Shown: in pieces, positions 16,287 through 25,416 of the stretch
Layout: each line of letters starts with the position of its first letter
Position numbering within the stretch: the first letter of the stretch is position 1
DNA from: RPQK01 sp041946865
Lineage (GTDB): Bacteria; Acidobacteriota; UBA6911; RPQK01
Assembly: GCA_041946865.1 (NCBI GenBank)
Contig: JBHGBF010000029.1
Span: 1-39,134, forward strand
Length of the DNA stretch: 39,134 nucleotides
Direction of reading: 5' to 3'
Notes under the pieces: model-generated
The model's input: only the letters and a program-made list of their open reading frames with translations
Told to the model about the DNA's origin: nothing
Databases searched by the model: none
Made by a program: the position numbers and the translations under genes

Positions 16287-19229
16287 ATGCACATGAGGAC
16301 GGAACTGAACCATTCGAGGGCGTGGTGGATACTTCTCGTGCTCATTGTGCTCGGCGGTTCAGGCCTTTGCCTGGCTGACCAGCCGCTCATGCTGCTGCAG
16401 CCCGACGGAAGCGGCGCGATTCTGAACCGCGCCACCGGGGACCGGCATTTCTTGCGGCTCGGGTTCCTCGTCGAGATCGAAGGCGAAAAGCCGCTCTCAG
16501 CCGAGACCGCCACACAGGTGACTGACCAGTCGGCGGCCGGAATTCACACGACCCGCTTCGAGTTCGATCACTTCTTGGTCGAGCGCTCGGTTCGACCTGG
16601 CCCGATCCCCGAATTCTGCGAGCTCTCGCTGAGTGTCACGAGCAAGACTCGCCAGAGCTTCCACCTGACCAGGGTGACCTGCGGAGATTTCCGATTCGAC
16701 AAGCCCTTCGAGGACGTAATCCTCCACACAGACGGCTCGATCCTGGCCACTCCTATAAACCTGTTTCTGCGGACAGGAAAGGGCGGGCTCATCCTTGGCC
16801 TCGCTTACCCCTATCAGGAGGTCGGCCGTAACGACGATCGAAGGAGCGTGTCTCTCGGTTACCAGGTTCACTCGGATGTTCCGGCTGGCCAGGCATTTGA
16901 AAGTGAGCCCCTTTTTGTGGGCGCCTATCGATTTTCCGGGTTCGGAATCTTCAAGCCGCTCGCCAGAGTCCCGTATCGCTTCATCACTCCGCACCCCGAG
17001 GAGCGCGACCTGGCGGAAGTGCGCGCCATGCAGGATTACGTCCGGACGAAGCTTCCCTACTATCCGGTTCCCGGCAAGGGGCAGCTCTTCACCTTCCTGA
17101 ACGCGTGGTGGGCCGGGAAGCCTTTGGCGGAGATCAGCCCCGTGATCGACTTGATGGCTAAGGTCGGAGTGCCGGAGGTTATGACCAGGGAGACCGAGTA
17201 CGGCATGAGCTCGCACATCACCCGGTGCCCCGAGCTCGAGAACCTGCCGCCGGGGTACCGCTTCAAGATACCGGAGGCCGCGCGCCCGGCCTTCGAACAC
17301 GCGCAGGCGCTCGGCATGCGCCTGGCCACTTTCGTCAACCCACCGCGGGCCTTCCGTTCCGAGTGGGAAATCCGTGACCAGGCCGGCAAGCCGATCATGT
17401 ACGGCCAGATCCCGAACGTCTGTTTTGCCTCCCGGGAGGCCGCAGCCGGCAGCCTTGACGTCTGGGACCAGATGATCAAGGCCGGGGGCAGTACCTTCTT
17501 CGGTTTCGACGGCCGCCTGCTGAGCGCCTTCAATGAGGTCGACGCGACCTATTTCGGCAAGATCGGCCCAATTCGCTGCTACGCGAGCAATCACGGGCAC
17601 CGTCCGGGGCAGAACGCTTACCAGGACTACGAGAACGTTCAGTGGATGATGGCGGAGCTGCGCAAGCGGAATCCGCAGGCCTTTCTCGAGGTCTACTGGG
17701 GAGTGAAGCGCGGCATGCCCTGGTCGATGGCCAGCTTCAGCGGCTGCGAGAGCTGGTACGAGTCGAACGGCCATCAAGACGACCGCATGCAGGCCTGGTA
17801 CAACCAGAACTACCGGTACCTCCCACCTTACCAAAACTTCGCCCAGCTGAAGGGGTACACGGACGCGGAGTTCAGGAAGTGCCTGATCTCCTGCCTTGGA
17901 ACAGGCTCGCATCTGCAGCTCGGGGCCGGCGTAACCATGCTTGATCGCCCGGCCAACCAGGAGTTCTTCAAGAAGTGGAAGCAGTGGGCCGACGAGAATC
18001 ACGCCTTCCTCAACGTCAAGTACGACCTGTTCGGGCAGCCCTGGGTGGCGGAGCTCGACGGCAGCGCCCGGATCATCAAGGACCGTGGCTTCATCTTCCT
18101 CTTCAACGAGTCCGCGGCCGACCGCCTGGCGCGGATACCGCTTTCCGACCTGATCGGTTTGACCAGCGGTGACGCCTTCGACGTCGCCCAGGTCTACCCT
18201 GACGACCGGCCTTTGTACGTGGGAGTCAAGCGCGGGGCGACGATCTCCGTCCCGGTACCCGCGTCCGGAGCAAGCGTATTGACCGTGCAGCCGGCTTCAA
18301 AAAGCCCCAGAAGGGCGCCGGGAGTGGCCTGGCACAACCTCCCCGCCGAGGTCAGGATGGAAGGCAGCGCGGTCGTCGTCGAGAAACTGACCGGCTACGA
18401 GGGACAGACGCGCGAAATCGTACTGCTGACCGGTACTCGCCGGCCTTCGGAACTGCGGGTCAATGGCGTGCGCGTGCCTTTCCGGCTGGAGGGCCGGTCT
18501 CTCCTAGCCGGGATCCGCTTCGGGGAGGCGGCCAATCCGCAACGGCTGGACCTCACCACGCTCTGGAAGAACGCCCCCAGCCCGGGCGCAAGCCCCGTCG
18601 AAATTACGGACAAGACGGTGCTGATATCCGATCGTAGCTTCGGCGATGGCGTCTGGGACGTCGACATGACCTGCGACTTCCGTCGCGGGGGATTCTTCCT
18701 GCGCGCGGACGAATCCCTGAAGACAGGGATCCTGCCGATGGCGTTGTTGAACTGGTTTGCGGGAACGAATGGAAACATCTCCCTCTGGCACGCCAACCCG
18801 GCTGCCTTCCCGATCCACTGGACGCTGGGTAACACCCTGAAGCAGGGCGCGACGTACAGGTTTCACATCGAGTCCTTCGGGGGCCGCCAATCGGTCAGCG
18901 TCCTCGATCCCCAGTCGGGAAAACTGCTGGCCGGGCCGCTGTCGTACGTGGTCGATTCGATCGAGGGACAAGGGAAGATAGGTGTCCGCCTCGAGGGAGG
19001 CCGTGCCGTGGTCAATCGGGTCGCTTTCGCGCCAGCCCCGCCCAGTGGGCAAGTAAGCCCGGCTTCCCTGGATCTCTCGACGTTGGTCCATGACGCCTTC
19101 CTTCCGCGGGAGGTGACGCGGCGGTATGGACAACTGGCTCCGCCGGGGACGCCCATCCCTGGGGGCAATCTCATCGATGCGGACTATGCGAAGGAGCAGG
19201 AAGCTCTTTGGGGAGGCAAGAAGGACTGA
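16287..19229 (+). CDS. Secreted GH-D-like (alpha-galactosidase-like) protein with C-terminal domain
   Basis: The protein is 980 aa, starting at ATG 16287 or 16293. The signal helix is AWWILLVLIVLGGSGLCLA. A beta-rich N-terminal domain (~30-270) precedes a probable TIM barrel (~280-610) with NAWWAGKPLAEI, TFFGFDGRLLSAFN, FLEVYWGVKRGMPW and RMQAWYNQN. The Asp of FGFDGR is shared with the paralogue at 28374 (WGWDGRW) and is a candidate catalytic residue. A later region (~750-930) resembles the LamG/DUF1080-type beta sandwich (FRRGGFFLRADESL, GKIGVRLEGGRAVVNRVAF). Similarity to GH36/GH27-type enzymes is distant, so the activity is not assigned. It heads an operon with the two genes after it. Confidence 0.6.
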   Translation: MHMRTELNHSRAWWILLVLIVLGGSGLCLADQPLMLLQPDGSGAILNRATGDRHFLRLGFLVEIEGEKPLSAETATQVTDQSAAGIHTTRFEFDHFLVERSVRPGPIPEFCELSLSVTSKTRQSFHLTRVTCGDFRFDKPFEDVILHTDGSILATPINLFLRTGKGGLILGLAYPYQEVGRNDDRRSVSLGYQVHSDVPAGQAFESEPLFVGAYRFSGFGIFKPLARVPYRFITPHPEERDLAEVRAMQDYVRTKLPYYPVPGKGQLFTFLNAWWAGKPLAEISPVIDLMAKVGVPEVMTRETEYGMSSHITRCPELENLPPGYRFKIPEAARPAFEHAQALGMRLATFVNPPRAFRSEWEIRDQAGKPIMYGQIPNVCFASREAAAGSLDVWDQMIKAGGSTFFGFDGRLLSAFNEVDATYFGKIGPIRCYASNHGHRPGQNAYQDYENVQWMMAELRKRNPQAFLEVYWGVKRGMPWSMASFSGCESWYESNGHQDDRMQAWYNQNYRYLPPYQNFAQLKGYTDAEFRKCLISCLGTGSHLQLGAGVTMLDRPANQEFFKKWKQWADENHAFLNVKYDLFGQPWVAELDGSARIIKDRGFIFLFNESAADRLARIPLSDLIGLTSGDAFDVAQVYPDDRPLYVGVKRGATISVPVPASGASVLTVQPASKSPRRAPGVAWHNLPAEVRMEGSAVVVEKLTGYEGQTREIVLLTGTRRPSELRVNGVRVPFRLEGRSLLAGIRFGEAANPQRLDLTTLWKNAPSPGASPVEITDKTVLISDRSFGDGVWDVDMTCDFRRGGFFLRADESLKTGILPMALLNWFAGTNGNISLWHANPAAFPIHWTLGNTLKQGATYRFHIESFGGRQSVSVLDPQSGKLLAGPLSYVVDSIEGQGKIGVRLEGGRAVVNRVAFAPAPPSGQVSPASLDLSTLVHDAFLPREVTRRYGQLAPPGTPIPGGNLIDADYAKEQEALWGGKKD

Positions 19230-20309
19230 ATGACCCAGAAGATGCCGCTGTTTAAAGTGAAGCCGGTCGACCGGGACTACTTCCGGGCTCGACTGGACTC
19301 CTTTCTTCCCAAGAAGGTGGTTGATGTCCACACGCACGTCTGGCTGGCCCGCTTCCGGGCTGCCGGCGACCACACTGACCGAGCCGTCTCTTGGCCCCAC
19401 CTGGTGGCAGCTGAGAATCCGGTCGAAGACCTGCTTGAGACCTACAAGCTCATGATGCCGGGCAGGGAGGTGATTCCGGTCATCTTCGGAATGACCCTCG
19501 TTCCCGCCGACGACCTTGAAGCTGGAAACCGCTACGTGGCGGACTGCGCGGCTCGTCACAACCTGCCCGGCCTGATTTTCGCCAATCCCCGGTGGAGCGC
19601 CGAGGAGTTTGAGCAACGCATCGTGGCCGGGGGCTTCCTGGGCGCCAAGGTCTACCTCACGTGGTCAGACCCGGCGCTCGCCGGGGATCAGATCCAGATT
19701 TACGATTTTCTCCCACCCCATCAGCTGGAGGCGCTCGACCGCCGCGGCTGGATAATCATGCTCCACATCCCGAGGAGCGGCAGGCTCAAGGACCCGGTCA
19801 ACCTGCGGCAACTCTGTGAAATCGACCAGCAATACCCGGACGCCAAGGTGATCGTGGCTCACGTGGGAAGGGCTTACTGCCCGGAGGACGTCGGCGAGGC
19901 CTTCGGCGTGCTGGCGGGGACGCGGAATCTGTACTTCGACATTTCCGCGAACACCAACGCGGAGGTTTTCGAGCATCTCATCAGGGCGGTGGGACCGCGC
20001 CGCATTCTGTTTGGCAGCGACCTGCCCATCGTCCGCATGCGAATGCGGCGGATCTGCGACAACGGCACGTACGTCAACCTTGTTCCCCGCGGTCTGTACG
20101 GAGACGTTTCAGGCGACGAGAACATGAGGGAGGTTGACGCAGCCGAAGCCGGGAGGCTGAGCTTCTTCCTTTACGAAGAGATCGACGCCTTTCGTCGGGC
20201 CAGCGAGCGAGCCGGGCTCGGGCGAGGCGACGTAGAGGACGTTTTCTGCAACAACGCGCTCCGGATGCTCAAAGAAGCCGGGATGGACTTCGGCAAACAA
20301 GCGCAGTGA
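19230..20309 (+). CDS. Amidohydrolase (amidohydrolase-2 family)
   Basis: The protein is 359 aa with no signal peptide. The ATG follows the previous TGA directly (TGAATG), so translation is coupled. Metal-binding motifs are VDVHTHVW (H34, H36), MLHIPRSG, VAHVGRAY and the late FGSDLP, the order expected for the TIM-barrel amidohydrolase-2 group (2-pyrone-4,6-dicarboxylate lactonase-like). Such enzymes open lactones or decarboxylate acids; in a sugar cluster an aldonolactone or uronolactone is a reasonable substrate, but this is inference. All expected ligands are present. The related gene at 3237 is truncated and carries an export signal. Confidence 0.8.
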   Translation: MTQKMPLFKVKPVDRDYFRARLDSFLPKKVVDVHTHVWLARFRAAGDHTDRAVSWPHLVAAENPVEDLLETYKLMMPGREVIPVIFGMTLVPADDLEAGNRYVADCAARHNLPGLIFANPRWSAEEFEQRIVAGGFLGAKVYLTWSDPALAGDQIQIYDFLPPHQLEALDRRGWIIMLHIPRSGRLKDPVNLRQLCEIDQQYPDAKVIVAHVGRAYCPEDVGEAFGVLAGTRNLYFDISANTNAEVFEHLIRAVGPRRILFGSDLPIVRMRMRRICDNGTYVNLVPRGLYGDVSGDENMREVDAAEAGRLSFFLYEEIDAFRRASERAGLGRGDVEDVFCNNALRMLKEAGMDFGKQAQ

Positions 20310-20319
20310 GGATCGCACC

Positions 20320-21705
20320 ATGAGACCGACAGTAGGTTTGCTTCCGCTCTACATCGAGCTTTATGACCGGGCGTGGCCCGAGCTGAGGGCACGAGTCGAC
20401 GGTTTCCGGACCGTGATTGCCGAGGAACTCGAGAAACGGGGCGTCGACGTCGTCTGCCCGCCGGTCTGCCGGGTTGCGCCTGAATTCGAGGCGGCTTTGA
20501 GGAGTTTCGAAGAGGCCGGAGTGGATGCGCTGGTCAGCTTGCACCTGGCCTACTCGCCTTCCCTCGAGTCGGTCGACCTGCTGGCCCGGACGTCTATCCC
20601 GCTGGTGGTTCTCGATACCACCCCGACGTACTCGTTCGGACCCACGCAGAAACCGGAGGAGTTGCTCTACAACCACGGCATCCACGGGGTTCAGGACCTC
20701 TGTAACCTGTTGCTCCGCCGGGGAAAGAAGTTCGAGATCGAGGCTGGTCACTGGGAGAAATCGGACGTCCTGAACCGCGTGGTCTCTTTCGCCCGCGCCT
20801 GCCGAATGGCGTCCCGGATGCGGACCTCGCGGGTCGGACGTATCGGGCGGCCCTTCGTCGGGATGGGGGATTTTGCCGTGAACCCCGAGCAGCTCCAGCG
20901 GATTGGCATCCAAACCGTGGTGGCGCAGCCCTCCGACCTCGCCCGGCTGCTCGACGAAGTGCGACCTGAAGCCATCGAAGAGGAGATGCGGCTGGACCGC
21001 AAACGGTTTGTGATGGTGGGCGTCGATCCAAGCTCACACCGGGACACGGTCCGGACCAGCCTCGCCGTCCGGGCGTGGATCGAACAAAACGGGCTTTCCG
21101 CCTTCACCTTCAATTTCATGGAGATCGACCAGAAATCGGGGATCCCGACCGTGCCGTTTCTGGAGGCGAGCCACGCCATGGCTCGCGGCATCGGCTACGG
21201 AGGCGAAGGCGACGTATTGACGGCCGCGCTCGTGGGTGTCGCCGCGTCGACATTCCCAGACACCACGTTTACCGAAATGTTCTGTCCGGACTGGGAGAAC
21301 CAGGCGATCTTCCTGAGCCACATGGGCGAGATGAATTACCGGGTGGCGGCCCGGCGGCCAATCCTCAAGACCAAGGCCTTCCCTTTCACGGACGCCTGCC
21401 CGCCGGTCGGGCCGGTTGGCTGCTTTCGCGGCGGAGAAGCTGTCTTGGTGAACCTCGCCCCGCAATTTGGCGAGAGTTTCGCCTTGATCACCGCCCCGGT
21501 GACGATGCTCGATGTCCCGGGAGGAGACGCATTCCAGGACTCGGTGAGAGGGTGGTTCAGGCCGAAGATGTCCGTCGAGTCGTTCCTTGAAGAGTACAGC
21601 CGCAACGGAGGCACGCATCACCTGGCGCTCGTCTACGGCAACGTAGCCCGGGAACTTCAAAAGTGGGGACAGCTGATGGGCTGGAAAACGGTGGCGCTGG
21701 CGTGA
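20320..21705 (+). CDS. L-fucose/L-arabinose isomerase-like protein
   Basis: The protein is 461 aa from ATG 20320 with GAGG upstream, 10 bases after the amidohydrolase. Features of the fucose/arabinose isomerase superfamily are the N-terminal Rossmann-like region (TVGLLPLYIELYDRAWPEL, VDALVSLHLAYSPS), the central YGGEGDVLTAAL, the EMFCPDWENQAIFLSHMGEMN stretch with acidic and His ligands, and GGTHHLALVYG near the C-terminus. True isomerases interconvert aldoses and ketoses using Mn2+. This one is cytoplasmic and probably acts on a pentose or deoxyhexose released by the secreted enzymes. It is closer to the uncharacterised fucose-isomerase-like branch, so the exact sugar is unknown. Confidence 0.8.
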   Translation: MRPTVGLLPLYIELYDRAWPELRARVDGFRTVIAEELEKRGVDVVCPPVCRVAPEFEAALRSFEEAGVDALVSLHLAYSPSLESVDLLARTSIPLVVLDTTPTYSFGPTQKPEELLYNHGIHGVQDLCNLLLRRGKKFEIEAGHWEKSDVLNRVVSFARACRMASRMRTSRVGRIGRPFVGMGDFAVNPEQLQRIGIQTVVAQPSDLARLLDEVRPEAIEEEMRLDRKRFVMVGVDPSSHRDTVRTSLAVRAWIEQNGLSAFTFNFMEIDQKSGIPTVPFLEASHAMARGIGYGGEGDVLTAALVGVAASTFPDTTFTEMFCPDWENQAIFLSHMGEMNYRVAARRPILKTKAFPFTDACPPVGPVGCFRGGEAVLVNLAPQFGESFALITAPVTMLDVPGGDAFQDSVRGWFRPKMSVESFLEEYSRNGGTHHLALVYGNVARELQKWGQLMGWKTVALA

Positions 21706-21710
21706 ACCAG

Positions 21711-21904
21711 GCGAGGGTGTTGCGAAAGCCGTTGTGGCGGCGAGTTTATGGAGGCGGCGGCAGAGGCTGCAGTCTGTACATCCCTCGGAATCGCTCTCTG
21801 TTAGCAGAGACTATTGTGGCCGGGAAATCAACAGATCCTTAGGTCCGTAGGACCGGCACGTCAGCTATCTTGCTCCGCTGCTGACGTGTCAGTCCTACGG
21901 ACCT
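21711..21904. repeat. Dispersed repeat: 88-bp module followed by GGTCCGTAGGACC palindrome
   Basis: The module 21711-21798 matches 25425-25512 (shared GTGTTG, GTTTATGGA, GGCAGA/CGCAGA, CTCGGAA). It is followed by arms 21841-21865 and 21880-21904, inverted copies at 23 of 25 positions, each containing GGTCCGTAGGAC. The same module plus palindrome occurs after the GH2 gene, so this is one composite repeat family. Confidence 0.75.
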
Positions 21905-21960
21905 CGGGTCACCTTGCCACCTGGTACATCGTTTCATCAAAGGAGAACATAACAATCGAC

Positions 21961-22193
21961 GTCTTGAGGCCTGAAAGGCCGGTGCTTATCAGCCCGGGGC
22001 GCAGCGATCTTCACGTAGCCCCGGGTCAAGAGGCGACCGCACCTCGGAGCCCTGAAAGGGCGCAAAGACCGCCAGATCGCTCAGCCTCTTACGCCCCTGC
22101 AGGGCTCGCCGCACGGTGCGCCTCGCAACCCGGGGCTACGCGAAAGGCGCTCCGCCCCGGGCTGATAAGTACCAGCCTTTCAGGCCTCAAGAC
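21961..22193. repeat. Nested palindromic repeat upstream of the 22285 gene
   Basis: The arms 21963-22006 and 22148-22191 are inverted 44-base copies with about four differences (AGGCCTGAAAGGC, TTATCAGCCCGGGGCG). Inside is a second pair, CGTAGCCCCGGGT with ACCCGGGGCTACG, and a core GCCCTGAAAGGGCGCAA that also occurs at 34424. Transcribed as RNA it would fold into a long hairpin. Together with the preceding repeat it fills the gap 21706-22284, which holds no supported gene. Confidence 0.75.
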
Positions 22194-22284
22194 CGAATCT
22201 TTGCGGTTAGCTCGTATGTTCCCTTTTCATGAAACGATGCACTAGTTCTATGAGTAATTTTCAACCCTCGGAAGGAGACCCGAG

Positions 22285-23472
22285 ATGCAGAACCGTCGTT
22301 CGTTCATGAAGGCCAGCCTGGCCGGCGGGTTCACGCTGTCAGCGGCCGCACAATCGCAGGAGAAACCGATCCAGGGCTTCGAGAAGACAGCCAGGGACAC
22401 AAGCGCTTCCGAAAGCTGGAAACCGGTCTCCGACCGCAAAATCCGGGTGGGGCTGATCGGTTACGGCCTCTGCCAGTTCTCCGCCTGGTTCTGCTTCCAG
22501 GATCACCCGAACGTGGAGATCGTGGCAGTCAGCGACCTTCTACCCGATCGCTGTGCCGAGCTCTCCCGGGTGGTCAAGTGCCCGAAGACGTACCCTTCCC
22601 TGGAGGAACTGGTCAAGGACCCGAAGATCGAAGCGGTCTTCCTGGGAACTGACGCGCCCAGCCATGCCCGGCACGCCATTCTCGCCCTGGAGCACGGCAA
22701 GCATGTTTCCACCGCTGTGCCGGCCGTATTTGGGTCGCTCGAAGATGCCGACAAGCTTTTCGAAGCCGTGAAGAAGAGCGGGCTCAAGTACATGATGTTC
22801 GAGACGTCCTGTTTCCATGAAGATCTCCACGGCATGCGGGAGATCTACAAAGCCGGCGGCCTCGGGAAACTGGTCTACGCGGAAGGCGAGTATTACCACT
22901 ACATGCCGGAGCCGCTCGACTCCTTCAAGGGGTGGAGAATCGGTTTGCCGCCCCAGTGGTACCCCACTCACTCGAATGCATACCACGTAGGCGTCTGCGG
23001 CGGCAGCTTCACCGAAGTCTCGTGCATGGCCATGCCCAGCCAAGTCGAACATCTGAAAGCCGCCAACAACGTTTACAAGAACCCCTTCGGGACGGAGATC
23101 GCCCTGTTCAGGACCAGCGAGGGAGGTAGCGCGCGCATGGCGGTCAGCTGGGATACTCCCGGGCACGGCGCCGAAGCCGGGAGGATCCGCGGCCAGAAAG
23201 GCACTTACTACGGGAAGTACCAAGGCCTCGAGAAGAACCTTCCGTCGATCAAGCGCCCCCCGCTTCCGCCTTTGAACGATCCAGGCTACCACGGCGGGTC
23301 ACACAGCTACCTGATGCACGAGTTTGTGATGTCGATCATCGAGAACCGGAAGCCGCTGATTGACGTCGCCTGGGCGCTGAACATGACGGTCGGAGGCATT
23401 GTGGCGCACCGTTCCGCGTTGAAAGACGGCGAATTGATGAAGATCCCGCAATACCGGATGCTCGCATCGTAG
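22285..23472 (+). CDS. Exported Gfo/Idh/MocA-family oxidoreductase
   Basis: The protein is 395 aa from ATG 22285, with GGAAGGAGA upstream and a Tat-like leader (NRRSFMKASLAGGF). The nucleotide-binding segment is RVGLIGYGLCQFSAW (residues ~54-68), followed by AVSDLLPDR. The usual EKP lysine motif is replaced by AVPA (144-147), the same change as in the paralogue at 3873. The C-terminal domain shares ETSCFHEDL, YYHYMPE and HSYLMHEF. It begins the run of genes up to 34257 and probably oxidises or reduces a sugar in the periplasm with tightly bound NAD(P). Substrate is unknown. Confidence 0.85.
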   Translation: MQNRRSFMKASLAGGFTLSAAAQSQEKPIQGFEKTARDTSASESWKPVSDRKIRVGLIGYGLCQFSAWFCFQDHPNVEIVAVSDLLPDRCAELSRVVKCPKTYPSLEELVKDPKIEAVFLGTDAPSHARHAILALEHGKHVSTAVPAVFGSLEDADKLFEAVKKSGLKYMMFETSCFHEDLHGMREIYKAGGLGKLVYAEGEYYHYMPEPLDSFKGWRIGLPPQWYPTHSNAYHVGVCGGSFTEVSCMAMPSQVEHLKAANNVYKNPFGTEIALFRTSEGGSARMAVSWDTPGHGAEAGRIRGQKGTYYGKYQGLEKNLPSIKRPPLPPLNDPGYHGGSHSYLMHEFVMSIIENRKPLIDVAWALNMTVGGIVAHRSALKDGELMKIPQYRMLAS

Positions 23473-23527
23473 GGAGCTGGCCGGACAAGGCCGGTCGGAG
23501 CTGGCGGCTATCGCACGAGGAGGAACC

Positions 23528-25396
23528 ATGCCATTTGAGCGTCGCACGTTTCTGAAGGGCCTGGCCGGAGTTTCACTGCTGCCTGAGCTGGCGCCAGGGG
23601 AGTGGCTGAAGACTCAAGCAGCGCGGCGGCCTTCCCGACAACTGATCGACCTTACCGGCGCCTGGAAGATGCAGGTCGATCCCCACGATGCCGGTTCCAA
23701 AGTCGAATTCTTCTCTCCGGCCTTCGCGCGCGAAAGCTGGGTAGACGTCTCGATTCCCGCGACTTACAACCACTGTTTTCCTCCCATGGACGGTTACCGG
23801 GGTGTCTGCTGGTTCACGCGTTCCTTCAAGGTCCCTTCAGACTTGGCTGACTGGCCGGCCTACCTTTGTTTTCAGGGCGTCAACTACTACACGACCGTCT
23901 GGCTCGACGGGAAGAAGCTGATTGAGAACAAGGACGCCTTCCTTCCCTTTGAGGTCCGCCTCCCGGCCCAATCAGCGCCAGGCAGCGAAGCGCGGCTGAC
24001 CGTCCGAGTGGACAGCGTGCGGGCGAAAGGCGAGCTTCCCACCTTCGAGGGTTGGTTCCCGGACGGCGGGATCCTGAGAGAAGTCTGGCTGGAGGTCAGG
24101 CCCCGACTGCACATCGAACACGTCCAGACCACCGCCGCCGTCAGGGATGGTGGCGGTGAGTTGGCGCTCCGGGTGCGGGTTTTCAACGAGTCCGAGTCTC
24201 CAACGAGGGCTCAACTGTACATCAGGATCCTGGATCAGCAGGGAAAAGAGGTGGCAGCGCTCGTTTCGGAGTCGTCCGAGATCGCCTCCCGCCAGTCGGT
24301 TAATCTCCAGGCATCCAGATTCCTGCCCCGGGCCGCTGCGTGGACTCCGGAGTCCCCTGCCCTTTATACGGCCGACATCGCGCTGGTTGGCGGGTCCACT
24401 GAGACGGATCGCTGTGAGCAGAGGTTCGGGTTCCGGACGATCGAAATCCGTGAAGGCGCCCTGCGCCTGAACGGGAAGCCCGTCTTTCTCACCGGCTTCA
24501 ACCGCCACGAGGACTCCCCGCGCACGGGCCAGGCGATGGACCTCGACCAGGCCCACCAGGACTTCCAGGACATGAAGCAGGCCAGCTGCAATTTTGTGCG
24601 CCTCTGCCACTATCCTCACCATCCGGGCGAACTGGACCTCTGTGACGAGCTCGGGCTTCTCGTCATGTGCGAGATCCCCCTGAACGGTTGGGGGATGAGC
24701 GGGGTCGCGGGTTCCTACGGCTGGGACCCGGCCGAACTGCCCAGTATCCGGACGGCGGCCGAGCGGCAGCTAACGAAGATGATCGCTCGGGACATCAACC
24801 ATCCTTCGGTCATCTTCTGGTCCGTCTGCAACGAGCCGGTGGAAAGTCACAAGGAGATCGTTGAAACCAACAACGGCCTGATCCGCCTGGCCCGCAGCCT
24901 CGATCCCACCCGGCTCGTCACCCACGTTTCGATGAACTGGACGGATGCCGGGAAAACAAAGGCGTTCGACTTCGACGATGTGATCTCCGTCAACCAGTAC
25001 TCAGGCCACAGGCGGCTCGACAACCCGGCCTTCGACTTCTCGGAGGCCGCCGAGTGGCTGCGGCAGAAGCTGGACGAACTGCGGGCTGTCTACCCTGGCA
25101 AGCCTGTCCTCGTCACCGAATTCGGCTTCCCGTGCTTGCCAGGCATTGATGGGCCGATCGGCGAGGACACCCAGGCGGAGGACTTCGAAGCCGAGTTCGG
25201 CGCTTTAACGCATCCCAGAGTCTGTGGGGCAACGGTCTGGTGTTTCGCCAAGCATCCCTGGCCCCCGGGCGGCTACGCGAAGGTGCTGTTCAACACGAGC
25301 CCTTACGGGTTTGTCAGCCGGGATCGCACTCACAAACTGAAGGCTTTTCACCTGGCGAGCAGGCTCTTCCGGGAACGACAGGCAGCGAAGAGCTGA
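23528..25396 (+). CDS. Exported glycoside hydrolase family 2 enzyme
   Basis: The protein is 622 aa from ATG 23528, preceded by AGGAGG. The leader ERRTFLKGLAGVS is Tat-like. Domain order is the GH2 sugar-binding jelly roll (~35-200, VCWFTRSFKVP, GVNYYTTVWLDGKKL), an immunoglobulin-like sandwich (~205-310), and a TIM barrel (~315-610). Catalytic residues are E436 in WSVCNEPVE (acid/base) and E531 in LVTEFGFP (nucleophile). All are present. Family members act as beta-galactosidase, beta-glucuronidase, beta-mannosidase or related exo-enzymes; the short length and barrel sequence (FNRHEDSP) are closest to beta-glucuronidase/galactosidase types. It follows the oxidoreductase gene by 55 bases. Confidence 0.88.
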   Translation: MPFERRTFLKGLAGVSLLPELAPGEWLKTQAARRPSRQLIDLTGAWKMQVDPHDAGSKVEFFSPAFARESWVDVSIPATYNHCFPPMDGYRGVCWFTRSFKVPSDLADWPAYLCFQGVNYYTTVWLDGKKLIENKDAFLPFEVRLPAQSAPGSEARLTVRVDSVRAKGELPTFEGWFPDGGILREVWLEVRPRLHIEHVQTTAAVRDGGGELALRVRVFNESESPTRAQLYIRILDQQGKEVAALVSESSEIASRQSVNLQASRFLPRAAAWTPESPALYTADIALVGGSTETDRCEQRFGFRTIEIREGALRLNGKPVFLTGFNRHEDSPRTGQAMDLDQAHQDFQDMKQASCNFVRLCHYPHHPGELDLCDELGLLVMCEIPLNGWGMSGVAGSYGWDPAELPSIRTAAERQLTKMIARDINHPSVIFWSVCNEPVESHKEIVETNNGLIRLARSLDPTRLVTHVSMNWTDAGKTKAFDFDDVISVNQYSGHRRLDNPAFDFSEAAEWLRQKLDELRAVYPGKPVLVTEFGFPCLPGIDGPIGEDTQAEDFEAEFGALTHPRVCGATVWCFAKHPWPPGGYAKVLFNTSPYGFVSRDRTHKLKAFHLASRLFRERQAAKS

Positions 25397-25416
25397 CGGC
25401 GCGGCAACACAGGGGA

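Noticed and set aside
16497..18002. 501-aa minus-strand ORF inside the 16287 gene
   Set aside because: No domain or ribosome site, and the plus-strand frame is conserved with the 28374 paralogue.
21814..22245. 143-aa ORF between the isomerase-like and oxidoreductase genes
   Set aside because: It runs through two palindromic repeats and has no family features.
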